Part shown: positions 1 to 6,727 of the stretch, piece by piece | Layout of the letters: each line of letters starts with the position of its first letter | Position numbering within the stretch: the first letter of the stretch is position 1 | Source: Oscillospiraceae bacterium | GTDB lineage: Bacteria; Bacillota; Clostridia; UMGS1810 | Assembly (NCBI GenBank): GCA_021629085.1 | Contig: JAJXRJ010000022.1 | Location: forward strand, 1 to 35,573 | Direction of reading: 5' to 3' | DNA: 35,573 nt | Made by a program: the position numbers and the translations under genes | Notes under the pieces: generated by a model | What the model was told of the DNA's origin: nothing | Databases searched by the model: none | Seen by the model: only the letters and a program-made list of their open reading frames with translations

Positions 1-60
1 ATACCGAACTCATTCACAAGCAAATTAATATTATATTTTGTCTAAACTTTGGGGTTCACT

Positions 61-82
61 TCAAAAAGGATGCGCTTTTTGA
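61..82 (-). terminator. Weak hairpin after the small membrane protein gene
   Basis: Eight-base perfect arms TCAAAAAG (61-68) and CTTTTTGA (75-82) flank a 6-nt loop, 11 nt past the stop codon of the minus-strand gene at 93-461. The stem is mostly A-T and no long T run follows, so termination is only a possibility. Nothing else was recognised in 1-60. Confidence 0.3.
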
Positions 83-92
83 TTTGCCGTTT

Positions 93-461
93 TTAGTCTG
101 CTTTTATGCAAACAATGGTGGTAATGATGGACGCAAGCACACGGAACGCGGTAAACCCGACCATAAACGCTGTAAAGCCAATGGACAGCGCGTTGAGGGC
201 AGTGAGAATCATGGGGATGGCCATATACACTTGCGTGGAGAAAACCCCCACAAAAATTGCTTCCGCAACCCGAAGGCCCAAATAAACATATGCACCGATT
301 ATATTTTGCTTGAGCAGCTGCACCATGCAGAGGATGACCGCCAAGTTGACCGCCGCCAGCAAAAACCCGATGTTGCCGTGCACCAAAATAAAGTCGGCTA
401 TAATTGCGATGATATTTGCTACAATAATCACCCACAGCCAAACCTTTAACCCTTTTGACAT
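93..461 (-). CDS. Small four-helix integral membrane protein, unknown function
   Basis: A 122-residue protein that is almost entirely hydrophobic, with about four predicted membrane segments (roughly residues 6-27, 31-50, 56-76 and 80-115). Charged residues are confined to the ends and short loops. I see no catalytic motif and do not recognise the family. The ATG start is preceded by TAGGAGATGAGAGA, a good ribosome site. The gene stands alone and is divergent from the leucine-rich-repeat gene at 608, with a minus-strand promoter at 500-528. The plus-strand reading frame over the same DNA is a shadow, because only the minus frame has this regular hydrophobic pattern and a ribosome site. Confidence 0.75.
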   Translation of the reverse strand: MSKGLKVWLWVIIVANIIAIIADFILVHGNIGFLLAAVNLAVILCMVQLLKQNIIGAYVYLGLRVAEAIFVGVFSTQVYMAIPMILTALNALSIGFTAFMVGFTAFRVLASIITTIVCIKAD

Positions 462-499
462 TCTCTCATCTCCTATTTTTATGTTAATTGCCTGTGGGT

Positions 500-528
500 A
501 TTATAGCATAAAGTTCAAAAAAACACAA
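500..528 (-). promoter_or_regulatory. Sigma-A type promoter for the small membrane protein gene
   Basis: On the minus strand a -35 TTGTGT (523-528) and a perfect -10 TATAAT (500-505) are separated by 17 nt. The predicted leader to the ATG at 461 is about 32 nt. The -35 is a weak match (TTG only). One arm of the 528-582 dyad abuts the -35. Confidence 0.55.
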
Positions 529-582
529 TACCATTTTTGGAAATTTGTCGGATGAATTTGACAAACCGTCCAAAAATGGTAT
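528..582. promoter_or_regulatory. Long inverted repeat between divergent promoters, candidate operator
   Basis: Thirteen-base perfect arms ATACCATTTTTGG (528-540) and CCAAAAATGGTAT (570-582) are separated by 29 nt. A second inner pair, TTTGTC (544-549) and GACAAA (560-565), lies between them, off register by one base. The right arm covers the spacer and the start of the -10 of the 608 gene, and the left arm abuts the -35 of the divergent gene. That placement suits a shared operator, but no cognate regulator is encoded nearby. Confidence 0.45.
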
Positions 583-585
583 AAT
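558..585 (+). promoter_or_regulatory. Consensus sigma-A promoter for the leucine-rich-repeat gene
   Basis: A perfect -35 TTGACA (558-563), a 16-bp spacer and a perfect -10 TATAAT (580-585). Transcription would begin near 592, just before the ribosome site GAGGTGA (594-600), giving a leader of only about 16 nt. The 528-582 inverted repeat overlaps both elements, so repression by occlusion is plausible. Confidence 0.75.
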
Positions 586-607
586 CAAACAATGAGGTGA
601 ACACGAT

Positions 608-1831
608 ATGAATCTATCGATAAAGGACAAGCTGGTGTCCCACTGGAAAGGGATTGCGCTGTCAATTGCCGCACTCCTGCTCACAGTGGTTCTGGTGATG
701 GTGGGGATGGCCTATTACCGCGCATTTCGCGGCATTGGCAGCGACTACCGCTTCAATTTGTTTGCAGGCGAAATCCTGGCGTATACCGGGGAGGAAACCA
801 CGCTTTCCATCCCGTCTAAAATTGCGGGGATGCCGGTAAAAAAGCTCGGCGCGCAGGCGTTTGAAAACAGCAGTCTCAAAACCGTAACCATTCCCGACAG
901 CGTGACAGTGATTGACGACGGTTGTTTTTCAGGCTGTGCGGATCTGACAGAGGTCACCCTTCCAAACAACCTGTCCCGCATTGGGCACTATGCATTTTAC
1001 GAGTGCGCGCTTTCGTCCCTTTCCCTGCCCGAGGGGGTCTCCTACATTGGCGAGGGCGCATTTTATGGCAATCAGATGCGCGAGGTCTCTTTGCCTGGAT
1101 CAGTGGGAACCCTTTGTGCCCACACGTTTGGCAAATGTGAATCGCTTTTATCCGTCACATTTTCCGGGCCGGTTTCAGAAATTGGCGAGGGCGCATTTGC
1201 CGGCTGTACAGCGCTTGACGCGGTCTCCATCCCAGACGGGACAAAGTCCATTGGCGCGGCGGCATTTGCAGGGTGTACGGCCCTAAAGTCCATTGCCATC
1301 CCAGACAGCGTGCAGTCCATTGCCTGCAAAAGCCCTGCAGACGGAAGCGACGGCGCATTTGCAGGGTGTGAATCGCTTTTGTCCATCAAGCTTCCCGACG
1401 GTATTCGGGAAATTGGCGAACGCATGTTTTACAACTGCCAGAGCTTAAATTCGGTCACCATCCCAGACAGCGTGCAGTCCATTGGGCGCGAGGCGTTTGC
1501 CATGTGCGTGCGGCTTACCTCCATCCGCCTGCCGGACAGCGTGCGGGAAATGGACGGCAAGGATTACGGGGACGGGCGGGACGGCATTTTTTCCGGATGT
1601 GTGTCGCTCTCAGATGTCACCCTGTCAGAAAACACGGCCAACCTTGGCTATAAGATGTTTTATGGGTGTATTTCCCTTAAATCCATTGTTGTGCCGCAAA
1701 ATGTGCAGACCATTGACAAATGGGCGTTTTTAGACTGTGCAGCGCTCACAGACGTGGTGTTAAAAAACAGCGAGACGAAAATTGACCCATCCGCGTTTGA
1801 CAACTGCAAAAATGTGCAGATTTTCCGGTAA
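608..1831 (+). CDS. BspA-type leucine-rich-repeat protein with N-terminal membrane anchor
   Basis: A 407-residue protein. Residues about 16-38 form one hydrophobic helix after a basic N-terminus (an anchor or uncleaved signal). From about residue 58 to the end there are LRR_5/BspA repeats of about 23 residues with the pattern 'IPDSVxxIxxxAFxxCxxLxxV'. Two repeats carry short Gly/Asp-rich insertions before the 'GAF/GIF' segment (near residues 239-250 and 317-325). These folds are usually cell-surface binding modules in Firmicutes, and no enzymatic domain is visible. There is no LPxTG or SLH anchor, so display would depend on the N-terminal helix. The ATG is set by GAGGTGA 7 nt upstream and the gene is monocistronic. 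The ligand cannot be inferred. Confidence 0.85.
   Translation: MNLSIKDKLVSHWKGIALSIAALLLTVVLVMVGMAYYRAFRGIGSDYRFNLFAGEILAYTGEETTLSIPSKIAGMPVKKLGAQAFENSSLKTVTIPDSVTVIDDGCFSGCADLTEVTLPNNLSRIGHYAFYECALSSLSLPEGVSYIGEGAFYGNQMREVSLPGSVGTLCAHTFGKCESLLSVTFSGPVSEIGEGAFAGCTALDAVSIPDGTKSIGAAAFAGCTALKSIAIPDSVQSIACKSPADGSDGAFAGCESLLSIKLPDGIREIGERMFYNCQSLNSVTIPDSVQSIGREAFAMCVRLTSIRLPDSVREMDGKDYGDGRDGIFSGCVSLSDVTLSENTANLGYKMFYGCISLKSIVVPQNVQTIDKWAFLDCAALTDVVLKNSETKIDPSAFDNCKNVQIFR
1296..1484 (+). repeat. Nucleotide-level repeat inside the leucine-rich-repeat gene
   Basis: An identical 27-base segment occurs at 1296-1322 and 1458-1484 (it begins CCATCCCAGACAGCGTGCAG), a period of 162 nt. This near-identity goes beyond conserved protein repeats and points to a recent duplication or gene conversion of repeat units, a common source of repeat-number variation in such proteins. 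Confidence 0.75.
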
Positions 1832-1845
1832 TCCTCTCATTTTTC

Positions 1846-1889
1846 GGGCTGGCGCGCGGATAAAATTTCGCGGCCGGCCCAAATTTTTT
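1846..1889 (+). terminator. Rho-independent terminator of the leucine-rich-repeat gene
   Basis: The left arm GGGCTGGC (1846-1853) pairs with GCCGGCCC (1873-1880) with one G-U pair. The stem is extended by an inner CGCG pair (right side 1869-1872) with a bulge and a loop of about 10 nt. AAATTTTTT follows (1881-1889). It sits 15 nt past the stop codon. Confidence 0.8.
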
Positions 1890-1918
1890 GTTACAACCGA
1901 AAAAAAGGGCGGTATAAT
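1890..1918 (+). promoter_or_regulatory. Promoter of the patatin-like gene
   Basis: A -10 TATAAT at 1913-1918 with a -35 GTTACA (1890-1895, 4 of 6 matches) at 17 bp. An alternative -35 TTGTTA lies at 19 bp. It follows the terminator of the upstream gene directly and gives a leader of about 57 nt to the ATG at 1982. Confidence 0.6.
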
Positions 1919-1981
1919 ATATATTGGTGTTTGAAAAGCGGGGAGCATGCCCGTTTGAAACAAACGCAGAAAGGAACAAAT

Positions 1982-2836
1982 ATGAAAACTGGTTTGGTTT
2001 TGGAAGGCGGAGCCATCCGCACCATTTTTTCTTCCGGCGCCACAGACGCCATGCTTGACGCCGGCATTCTGTTTGACTATATTGTCGGCGTTTCGGCGGG
2101 CATTGCCTACGGCGTGAGCTATGCGTCCAGGCAGGTTGGGCGGAACTTGGAAATTTTGGAAAAATATGTAAATGACAAGCGCTATATGGGCGTACGGCAC
2201 TTAATCAACCCCAAAAACCGGTCGTATTTTAACTTGGAGTTTATTTATTCCACCATCCCAAACGGCCTGGTGCCCTTTGACTACGACACGTTTGCAGCGT
2301 ATCCCGGCGATATCGACGCGGTGGTGACCAACCTTCGCACAGGCCGGGCAGATTACAAGCCGGTGCCGCGGCGCGACGATAAATTTGAAATTTTGCAGGC
2401 CACCTGCGCGATGCCGCTGCTGTTTCAGCCCTTCTGCCTGGACGGCAACCTCTATCTGGACGGCGGCATTGCCGACCCCATCCCCTTCCGCCGGGCATTT
2501 TCGGTGGGGTGCGACAAGGTGGTGGTGGTGCTCACCCGGGAGCGGAGCTATCGGAAAAACGAGGGCAGGGTGCAGGCCCTGTTAAAACGCCGCTACCGTA
2601 AATACCCGGAATTTCAAGCGGCCATCGAGACGCGGTCGGCGCGCTATAACCAGACGCGTGAAGAACTGTTTGCCTTAGAAGCGGCGGGAAAGGTGTTTTT
2701 GTTAAACCCAGAGGATACCCAACATTTTTCGCGCACCGAGCGCGATCTGCAAAAAATCCGCGCCCTCTACAAAAGCGGCTATGACCATGCATCACAGCGT
2801 ATGGCCCAGCTCAAAGAATTTTTAACAACCCCTTGA
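1982..2836 (+). CDS. Patatin-like phospholipase family protein (YjjU/YqhO type)
   Basis: A 284-residue predicted cytoplasmic serine hydrolase. The oxyanion-hole glycine motif is at residues 9-19 (GGAIRT...SSG), the nucleophile elbow GVSAG puts Ser38 in place, and 'LDGG' supplies the dyad Asp160, so the catalytic set is complete. The family hydrolyses acyl esters of phospholipids or related lipids; the substrate here is unknown. The ATG at 1982 is chosen because AAAGGA lies 7-8 nt upstream; an in-frame TTG at 1931 has no ribosome site. Its TGA stop lies inside the -35 of the fatty acid operon promoter, so it is transcribed separately but adjacent. A role in acyl-chain turnover is only an inference from position. 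Confidence 0.85.
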   Translation: MKTGLVLEGGAIRTIFSSGATDAMLDAGILFDYIVGVSAGIAYGVSYASRQVGRNLEILEKYVNDKRYMGVRHLINPKNRSYFNLEFIYSTIPNGLVPFDYDTFAAYPGDIDAVVTNLRTGRADYKPVPRRDDKFEILQATCAMPLLFQPFCLDGNLYLDGGIADPIPFRRAFSVGCDKVVVVLTRERSYRKNEGRVQALLKRRYRKYPEFQAAIETRSARYNQTREELFALEAAGKVFLLNPEDTQHFSRTERDLQKIRALYKSGYDHASQRMAQLKEFLTTP

Positions 2837-2861
2837 CATATTCTGCCATGAATGGTAGTAT
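2833..2861 (+). promoter_or_regulatory. Main promoter of the acp-acc-fab operon
   Basis: A perfect -35 TTGACA (2833-2838), a 17-bp spacer and a -10 TAGTAT (2856-2861, 4 of 6). The -35 contains the stop codon of the patatin-like gene. Transcription would start near 2868. No other strong promoter was seen before 12480, so the whole fatty acid cluster may run from here. Confidence 0.7.
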
Positions 2862-2885
2862 ATTTAAGAAAATTATGATAAATTC
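2843..2885 (+). promoter_or_regulatory. Two candidate operators in the fab operon promoter
   Basis: CTGCCATGAATGGTAG (2843-2858) is an imperfect dyad (core CCAT-GA-ATGG) lying between -35 and -10. A second AT-rich dyad, TTATGATAA with flanking A/T symmetry, is centred on G2877, over and just after the predicted transcription start. The second resembles the AT-rich palindromes bound by MarR-family regulators. The operon's last gene encodes such a regulator, so feedback control is reasonable, but neither site is confirmed. Confidence 0.35.
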
Positions 2886-2911
2886 TTTAACTATTGAAAG
2901 GAGCCTATGAC

Positions 2912-3148
2912 ATGTCAACTTTTGAACAAGTGCAAAAAATTATTTCGGAAACATTAAACTGCGATTTGGAGGCGGTGACGGAAACCGCAAGCCTGATTGA
3001 CGATTTGAATGCGGATTCGCTGGATGCAGTGGAGCTGAGCATGGAAATTGAAGAGGCGTTTGACATTGTGATTGAAGACGAAGACCTCTCAAACTTTAAA
3101 ACCGCAGGCGACATTGTGAAATTCATTGACGCCAGGCAATCCAAGTAA
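2912..3148 (+). CDS. acpP: Acyl carrier protein
   Basis: A 78-residue acidic protein that carries growing acyl chains on a phosphopantetheine arm. The attachment site is Ser36 in 'ADSLDAVEL', the classic ACP DSL motif, followed by the acidic helix that docks with Fab enzymes. Length and sequence are typical of type II FAS ACP. The ATG at 2912 follows GAAAGGAG by 8 nt; the in-frame TTG at 2894 precedes that site and is rejected. It is the first gene of the operon, 13 nt before accB. Putting the ACP at the head, nearest the promoter, suits a protein needed in large amounts. Confidence 0.97.
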   Translation: MSTFEQVQKIISETLNCDLEAVTETASLIDDLNADSLDAVELSMEIEEAFDIVIEDEDLSNFKTAGDIVKFIDARQSK

Positions 3149-3161
3149 AAGGATGAAACGT

Positions 3162-3593
3162 ATGGATATCGAACATATCAAAGAACTGCTCCGGGCGTTT
3201 GACGCATCCAAGGCCACCAGCTTAAAGCTGGAGGACGACTGCGGGCGGCTGGAGCTTGTAAAGGAGCCTGCCGTGCTTTCTGCCGCGCTCCCCACAGCGC
3301 CCGCACAGCCCAAAAGCGCAGCTGCCACTGAGGAGAGTGCACCGCAGGACTTTCGCGGGACGCTTGTAAAATCCCCCATTGTGGGAATTGCATACCAAAG
3401 CGCCGAGCCCGGCGCCGCACCATTTGCAGTGGTGGGGCAGCGGGTGAAAAAGGGCCAGACGCTGTGCATCATTGAGGCGATGAAAATGTTTAACGACATC
3501 AAAGCGCCCTGTGACGGCGAAATCTTGTCTGTGCTGTTTGAAAACGGGCAGCTGGTGGAGTTTGATATGCCGCTTTATGAAATCGGGGTGTAG
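3162..3593 (+). CDS. accB: Biotin carboxyl carrier protein of acetyl-CoA carboxylase
   Basis: A 143-residue protein carrying the biotin that shuttles CO2 between biotin carboxylase and carboxyltransferase in malonyl-CoA synthesis. The C-terminal biotinyl domain (about residues 65-143) has the signature 'EAMKM' with Lys108 as the biotinylation site, 35 residues from the end as usual. An Ala/Pro-rich linker (about 38-60) joins it to a short N-terminal region. The start at 3162 has AAAAGGA about 8 nt upstream; an ATG at 3153 would sit on that ribosome site. The biotin ligase is not in this window. Confidence 0.96.
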   Translation: MDIEHIKELLRAFDASKATSLKLEDDCGRLELVKEPAVLSAALPTAPAQPKSAAATEESAPQDFRGTLVKSPIVGIAYQSAEPGAAPFAVVGQRVKKGQTLCIIEAMKMFNDIKAPCDGEILSVLFENGQLVEFDMPLYEIGV

Positions 3594-3596
3594 GCC

Positions 3597-4976
3597 ATGC
3601 TAAAACGGATTCTCATTGCCAACCGCGGCGAAATTGCCGTACGGATTATCCGTGCGTGCCGGGAAATGAACATTGAAACCGTAGCTGTTTACTCCACCGC
3701 CGATGCAGATTCCCTGCACGTCAAGCTTGCGACCGACGCGGTGTGTATTGGCCCGGCTGAGTCTTCAGAGAGCTATCTAAACATGCAAAACATTGTCTCC
3801 GCGGCAGTGTGTGCCAACTGTGACGGCGTGCACCCGGGGTTTGGCTTTTTATCGGAAAATGCTGAGTTTGCCGCAATTTTGGAAAAATGCGGCATCAAAT
3901 TTGTGGGCCCGTCGTCCGACGTGATCCGCAAAATGGGCGACAAGGCAGCGGCGCGAAAACTCATGCAGGAGCACGGCGTGCCGGTGGTGCCCGGTTCTGA
4001 CGGGCTGGTGGATTCGGCAGAGAGCGCGCAGCGCATTGCGGATGAAATCGGCTATCCGGTGCTCATTAAGGCGGCGGCGGGCGGCGGCGGGCGCGGCATG
4101 CGCGTGGCCTATTCCAAAAAGGAGCTGCCAAACGCGTTTTACACTGCCAAAAATGAGGCCATTGCCTGCTTTGGTGACGGCAGCATGTACTTAGAAAAAT
4201 TTGTGGAAAACCCCAAACACATCGAGTTCCAAGTGTTGGCTGATACGCATGGGAACGTCATCCATCTGGGCGAGCGCGAGTGTTCCATCCAGCGCAAAAA
4301 CCAAAAGCTCATTGAAGAGACGCCCTCAAAAGCGGTAAACGACGGCTTGCGGAAAAAAATGGGCGACGCGGCAGTGATGGCCGCCAAAGCGTCGGGTTAC
4401 ACAAACGCCGGTACCGTGGAATTTATTGTAGACAAAGCCGGAAATTTCTATTTTATTGAAATGAACACCCGCATCCAGGTGGAGCACGGCGTGACGGAAA
4501 TGGCCACCGGCGTGGACCTGGTGCGCGAGCAAATCCGCATTGCGTCGGACCTGCCGCTTACGTATGCGCAAAATGACATTGCGCTTACCGGCCACGTGAT
4601 TGAATGCCGCATCAATGCAGAAGACCCGTTAAACAACTTTATGCCCTGCCCTGGCACGGTGGAATTCCTGCACTTCCCGGGCGGCTACAACGTGCGGGTG
4701 GATTCTGCACTTTACAGCGGCTGCACCATCAGCCCCTATTACGACTCCATGGTTGCCAAGGTGCTGGTAAAGGGGCGTACGCGCATGGAGGCCATTTACC
4801 GGATGCGCCGGGCGCTGGAGGAATTCCTCATTGACGGCGTAAAAACTAACTATGGGCTATTGTATCTTATTATGCACAATTTTGACTTTGTAAAAGGCCG
4901 GTATGACACCGGTTTTATTGAAAAGAACCACGACGCACTGCTCACCGAGGAGGCCATGAGCACCTCGCTGATTTAA
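3597..4976 (+). CDS. accC: Biotin carboxylase subunit of acetyl-CoA carboxylase
   Basis: A 459-residue protein that carboxylates the biotin of AccB using ATP and bicarbonate. The fold order is complete: an N-terminal biotin carboxylase domain (start 'ILIANRGEIAVRI'), an ATP-grasp domain with the glycine loop GGGGRGMR at about 162-169, the catalytic signature 'FIEMNTRIQVEH' and a C-terminal biotin carboxylase domain. Length is normal. It begins 3 nt after the accB stop, with GGGGTG at the end of accB as ribosome site, so translation is probably coupled. Confidence 0.97.
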   Translation: MLKRILIANRGEIAVRIIRACREMNIETVAVYSTADADSLHVKLATDAVCIGPAESSESYLNMQNIVSAAVCANCDGVHPGFGFLSENAEFAAILEKCGIKFVGPSSDVIRKMGDKAAARKLMQEHGVPVVPGSDGLVDSAESAQRIADEIGYPVLIKAAAGGGGRGMRVAYSKKELPNAFYTAKNEAIACFGDGSMYLEKFVENPKHIEFQVLADTHGNVIHLGERECSIQRKNQKLIEETPSKAVNDGLRKKMGDAAVMAAKASGYTNAGTVEFIVDKAGNFYFIEMNTRIQVEHGVTEMATGVDLVREQIRIASDLPLTYAQNDIALTGHVIECRINAEDPLNNFMPCPGTVEFLHFPGGYNVRVDSALYSGCTISPYYDSMVAKVLVKGRTRMEAIYRMRRALEEFLIDGVKTNYGLLYLIMHNFDFVKGRYDTGFIEKNHDALLTEEAMSTSLI

Positions 4977-5000
4977 ACTGTAAAAAGGAGGCAGCAGGAT

Positions 5001-5879
5001 ATGGATTCCATTTTTTCCAAACGCAAATCCCGGCTGGACGTCATCAAATCGCTGCGTCCTTCCCGGGCAAAAAAGATCAACATCAACCTGCCCGAGGGGC
5101 TGTTTTTAAAATGCCCCGAATGCCAAACCGGCACCCCGCGCGAAACGCTGAGCGAACACTTTTACATCTGCCCCAAGTGCGGCAGCCATTTAAAAATCAG
5201 CGCGCACCGCAGGTTCAATATGCTGTTTGACGGCGCGCTTTATAAAGAGCTTTTTAAAAAAGAGGTGCGTGTAAACCCCATCTCATTTCCCGGCTATGAA
5301 AAAAAGCTGCAGGCGCAGGCGGAAAAAACCGGCCTTTCTGACGCGGCAGTGGTGGCGACAGGGGAAATCGGCGGGATCAAAGCGGTTGTGGCGGTGTTGG
5401 ACTGCTCGTTTTTTATGGGCAGCATGGGGTGCGTTGTGGGTGAAAAAATCACCCGTGCGGTGGAATACGCACAAAAATATAAGCTCCCGCTTGTCATTTT
5501 TTCTGCAAGCGGCGGCGCGCGGATGCAGGAGGGCATCTATTCGCTGATGCAGATGGCAAAAACCAGCGCGGCAATCAAACGGTTTTCCGACGCGGGCGGG
5601 TTTTACCTCTCCTTTATCACCCATCCCACCACCGGCGGCGTGACGGCGAGCTTCGCGTTTCTGGGCGATATTATTTTGGCAGAGCCCGGCGCGCTCATCG
5701 GGTTTGCCGGGCCGCGCGTCATTGAGCAAACCATCCATCAGACGCTGCCCGAAGGGTTTCAAAAATCGGAATTTGTTTTGGAGCACGGCTTTTTAGACGC
5801 CATTGTTCCAAGGAGCAATATGAAAGCTGCCGTCGCGCAGCTGTTAAACCTTCATCAGAGACAGGCGGTGAAAGCATGA
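5001..5879 (+). CDS. accD: Acetyl-CoA carboxylase carboxyltransferase, beta subunit
   Basis: A 292-residue subunit that, with AccA, transfers the carboxyl from biotin to acetyl-CoA. The N-terminal four-cysteine zinc ribbon is visible as CPEC...CPKC (about residues 33-55). The crotonase-like carboxyltransferase core follows, with 'SASGGARMQEG' and 'PTTGGVTASFA'. A strong AAAAAGGAGG lies 9 nt before the ATG. The last four bases overlap the start of accA (ATGA), which fits equal synthesis of the two subunits. Confidence 0.97.
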   Translation: MDSIFSKRKSRLDVIKSLRPSRAKKININLPEGLFLKCPECQTGTPRETLSEHFYICPKCGSHLKISAHRRFNMLFDGALYKELFKKEVRVNPISFPGYEKKLQAQAEKTGLSDAAVVATGEIGGIKAVVAVLDCSFFMGSMGCVVGEKITRAVEYAQKYKLPLVIFSASGGARMQEGIYSLMQMAKTSAAIKRFSDAGGFYLSFITHPTTGGVTASFAFLGDIILAEPGALIGFAGPRVIEQTIHQTLPEGFQKSEFVLEHGFLDAIVPRSNMKAAVAQLLNLHQRQAVKA

Positions 5880-6682
5880 ACCAATCCTTGACCGCACAGG
5901 AACGGGTGGCGCTTGCGCGGCATCCGGAACGCCCCAATGTGATGCAGTATATCGACGCATTGTTCACCGATTTTTTTGAGCTGCACGGCGACCGGCTGTT
6001 TGGCGACGACCAGGCAGTGGTAGGCGGCATTGCAAAATTTGGCGGTGTGAGCGTAACGGTAGTGGGGCATCAAAAGGGCAAAGATTTATCGGAAAATGTA
6101 AAATGCAACTTTGGCATGCCCAATCCCGAAGGCTACCGCAAGGCGCTGCGGCTGTTTTTGCAGGCGGAAAAATTTAACCGGCCGGTCATCACCTTTATCG
6201 ACACACCGGGCGCGTATCCGGGTATGGAAGCCGAGGAGCGCGGGCAGGGCGAGGCCATTGCCAAAAACCTCTATTATTTAAGCAACCTTCGCGTTCCGGT
6301 GGTTTCGGTGGTTATTGGCGAGGGCGGCAGCGGCGGCGCACTGGCGCTGGGGGTTGCCGACAAGGTGATTATGCTGGAAAACGCCGTCTACTCGGTGCTT
6401 TCCCCCGAAGGGTTTGCGTCTATTTTGTGGAAGGATTCGCAAAGGAGCGGCGAGGCTTGCGAACTTATGAAACTCACCGCGGCGGATTTACACAAATTCG
6501 GCATTGCCGACCGGGTGGTGGAGGAGCCGGAGGGCGGCGCGCACACCAATGTTTCCAAAACGGTGGTATCCGTTTCGGCGGCAATCAAAGAAGAGCTGGA
6601 CGCGCTTTTGCGGCTAAAGACGCCGGAGCTTTTGCGGCTCCGGGCAGAAAAATACCGGCGCATTGGCGCGGTGAATTTATAA
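5876..6682 (+). CDS. accA: Acetyl-CoA carboxylase carboxyltransferase, alpha subunit
   Basis: A 268-residue partner of AccD. Family marks include 'FFELHGDRLFGDD', 'FIDTPGAYPG', 'EERGQGEAIA' and 'GEGGSGGALALG', the crotonase oxyanion and CoA-binding region. It is shorter than the E. coli protein at the N-terminus (the long helical extension is reduced), as is common in Clostridia. The ATG overlaps the accD stop. The stop TAA is embedded in the strong Shine-Dalgarno sequence for fabH. Confidence 0.97.
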   Translation: MNQSLTAQERVALARHPERPNVMQYIDALFTDFFELHGDRLFGDDQAVVGGIAKFGGVSVTVVGHQKGKDLSENVKCNFGMPNPEGYRKALRLFLQAEKFNRPVITFIDTPGAYPGMEAEERGQGEAIAKNLYYLSNLRVPVVSVVIGEGGSGGALALGVADKVIMLENAVYSVLSPEGFASILWKDSQRSGEACELMKLTAADLHKFGIADRVVEEPEGGAHTNVSKTVVSVSAAIKEELDALLRLKTPELLRLRAEKYRRIGAVNL

Positions 6683-6727
6683 AAAAGGAGGCAGGCGCAC
6701 GCATTGCGTGCGCCGCATGCGGATATG
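6681..6727 (+). promoter_or_regulatory. Shine-Dalgarno, perfect hairpin and start codon of fabH
   Basis: AAAAAAGGAGG (6681-6691) is followed by a perfect 9-bp inverted repeat GGCGCACGC (6694-6702) and GCGTGCGCC (6706-6714) with an ATT loop. The fabH ATG is at 6725. Linear spacing is 33 nt, too long for normal initiation. With the 21-nt hairpin folded, 12 nt remain. No other ribosome site lies near the ATG. Confidence 0.65.

Noticed and set aside
84..449. Plus-strand gene at 84-449
   Set aside because: It is the antisense shadow of the membrane protein gene; composition is random and there is no ribosome site.
1296..1484. Mobile element or CRISPR-like repeat
   Set aside because: The repeat is a coding duplication within the leucine-rich-repeat protein, with only two exact copies and in frame.
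6704..6724. fabH start at TTG 6704
   Set aside because: It lies in the hairpin loop and adds residues absent from FabH proteins; ATG 6725 gives the standard start.
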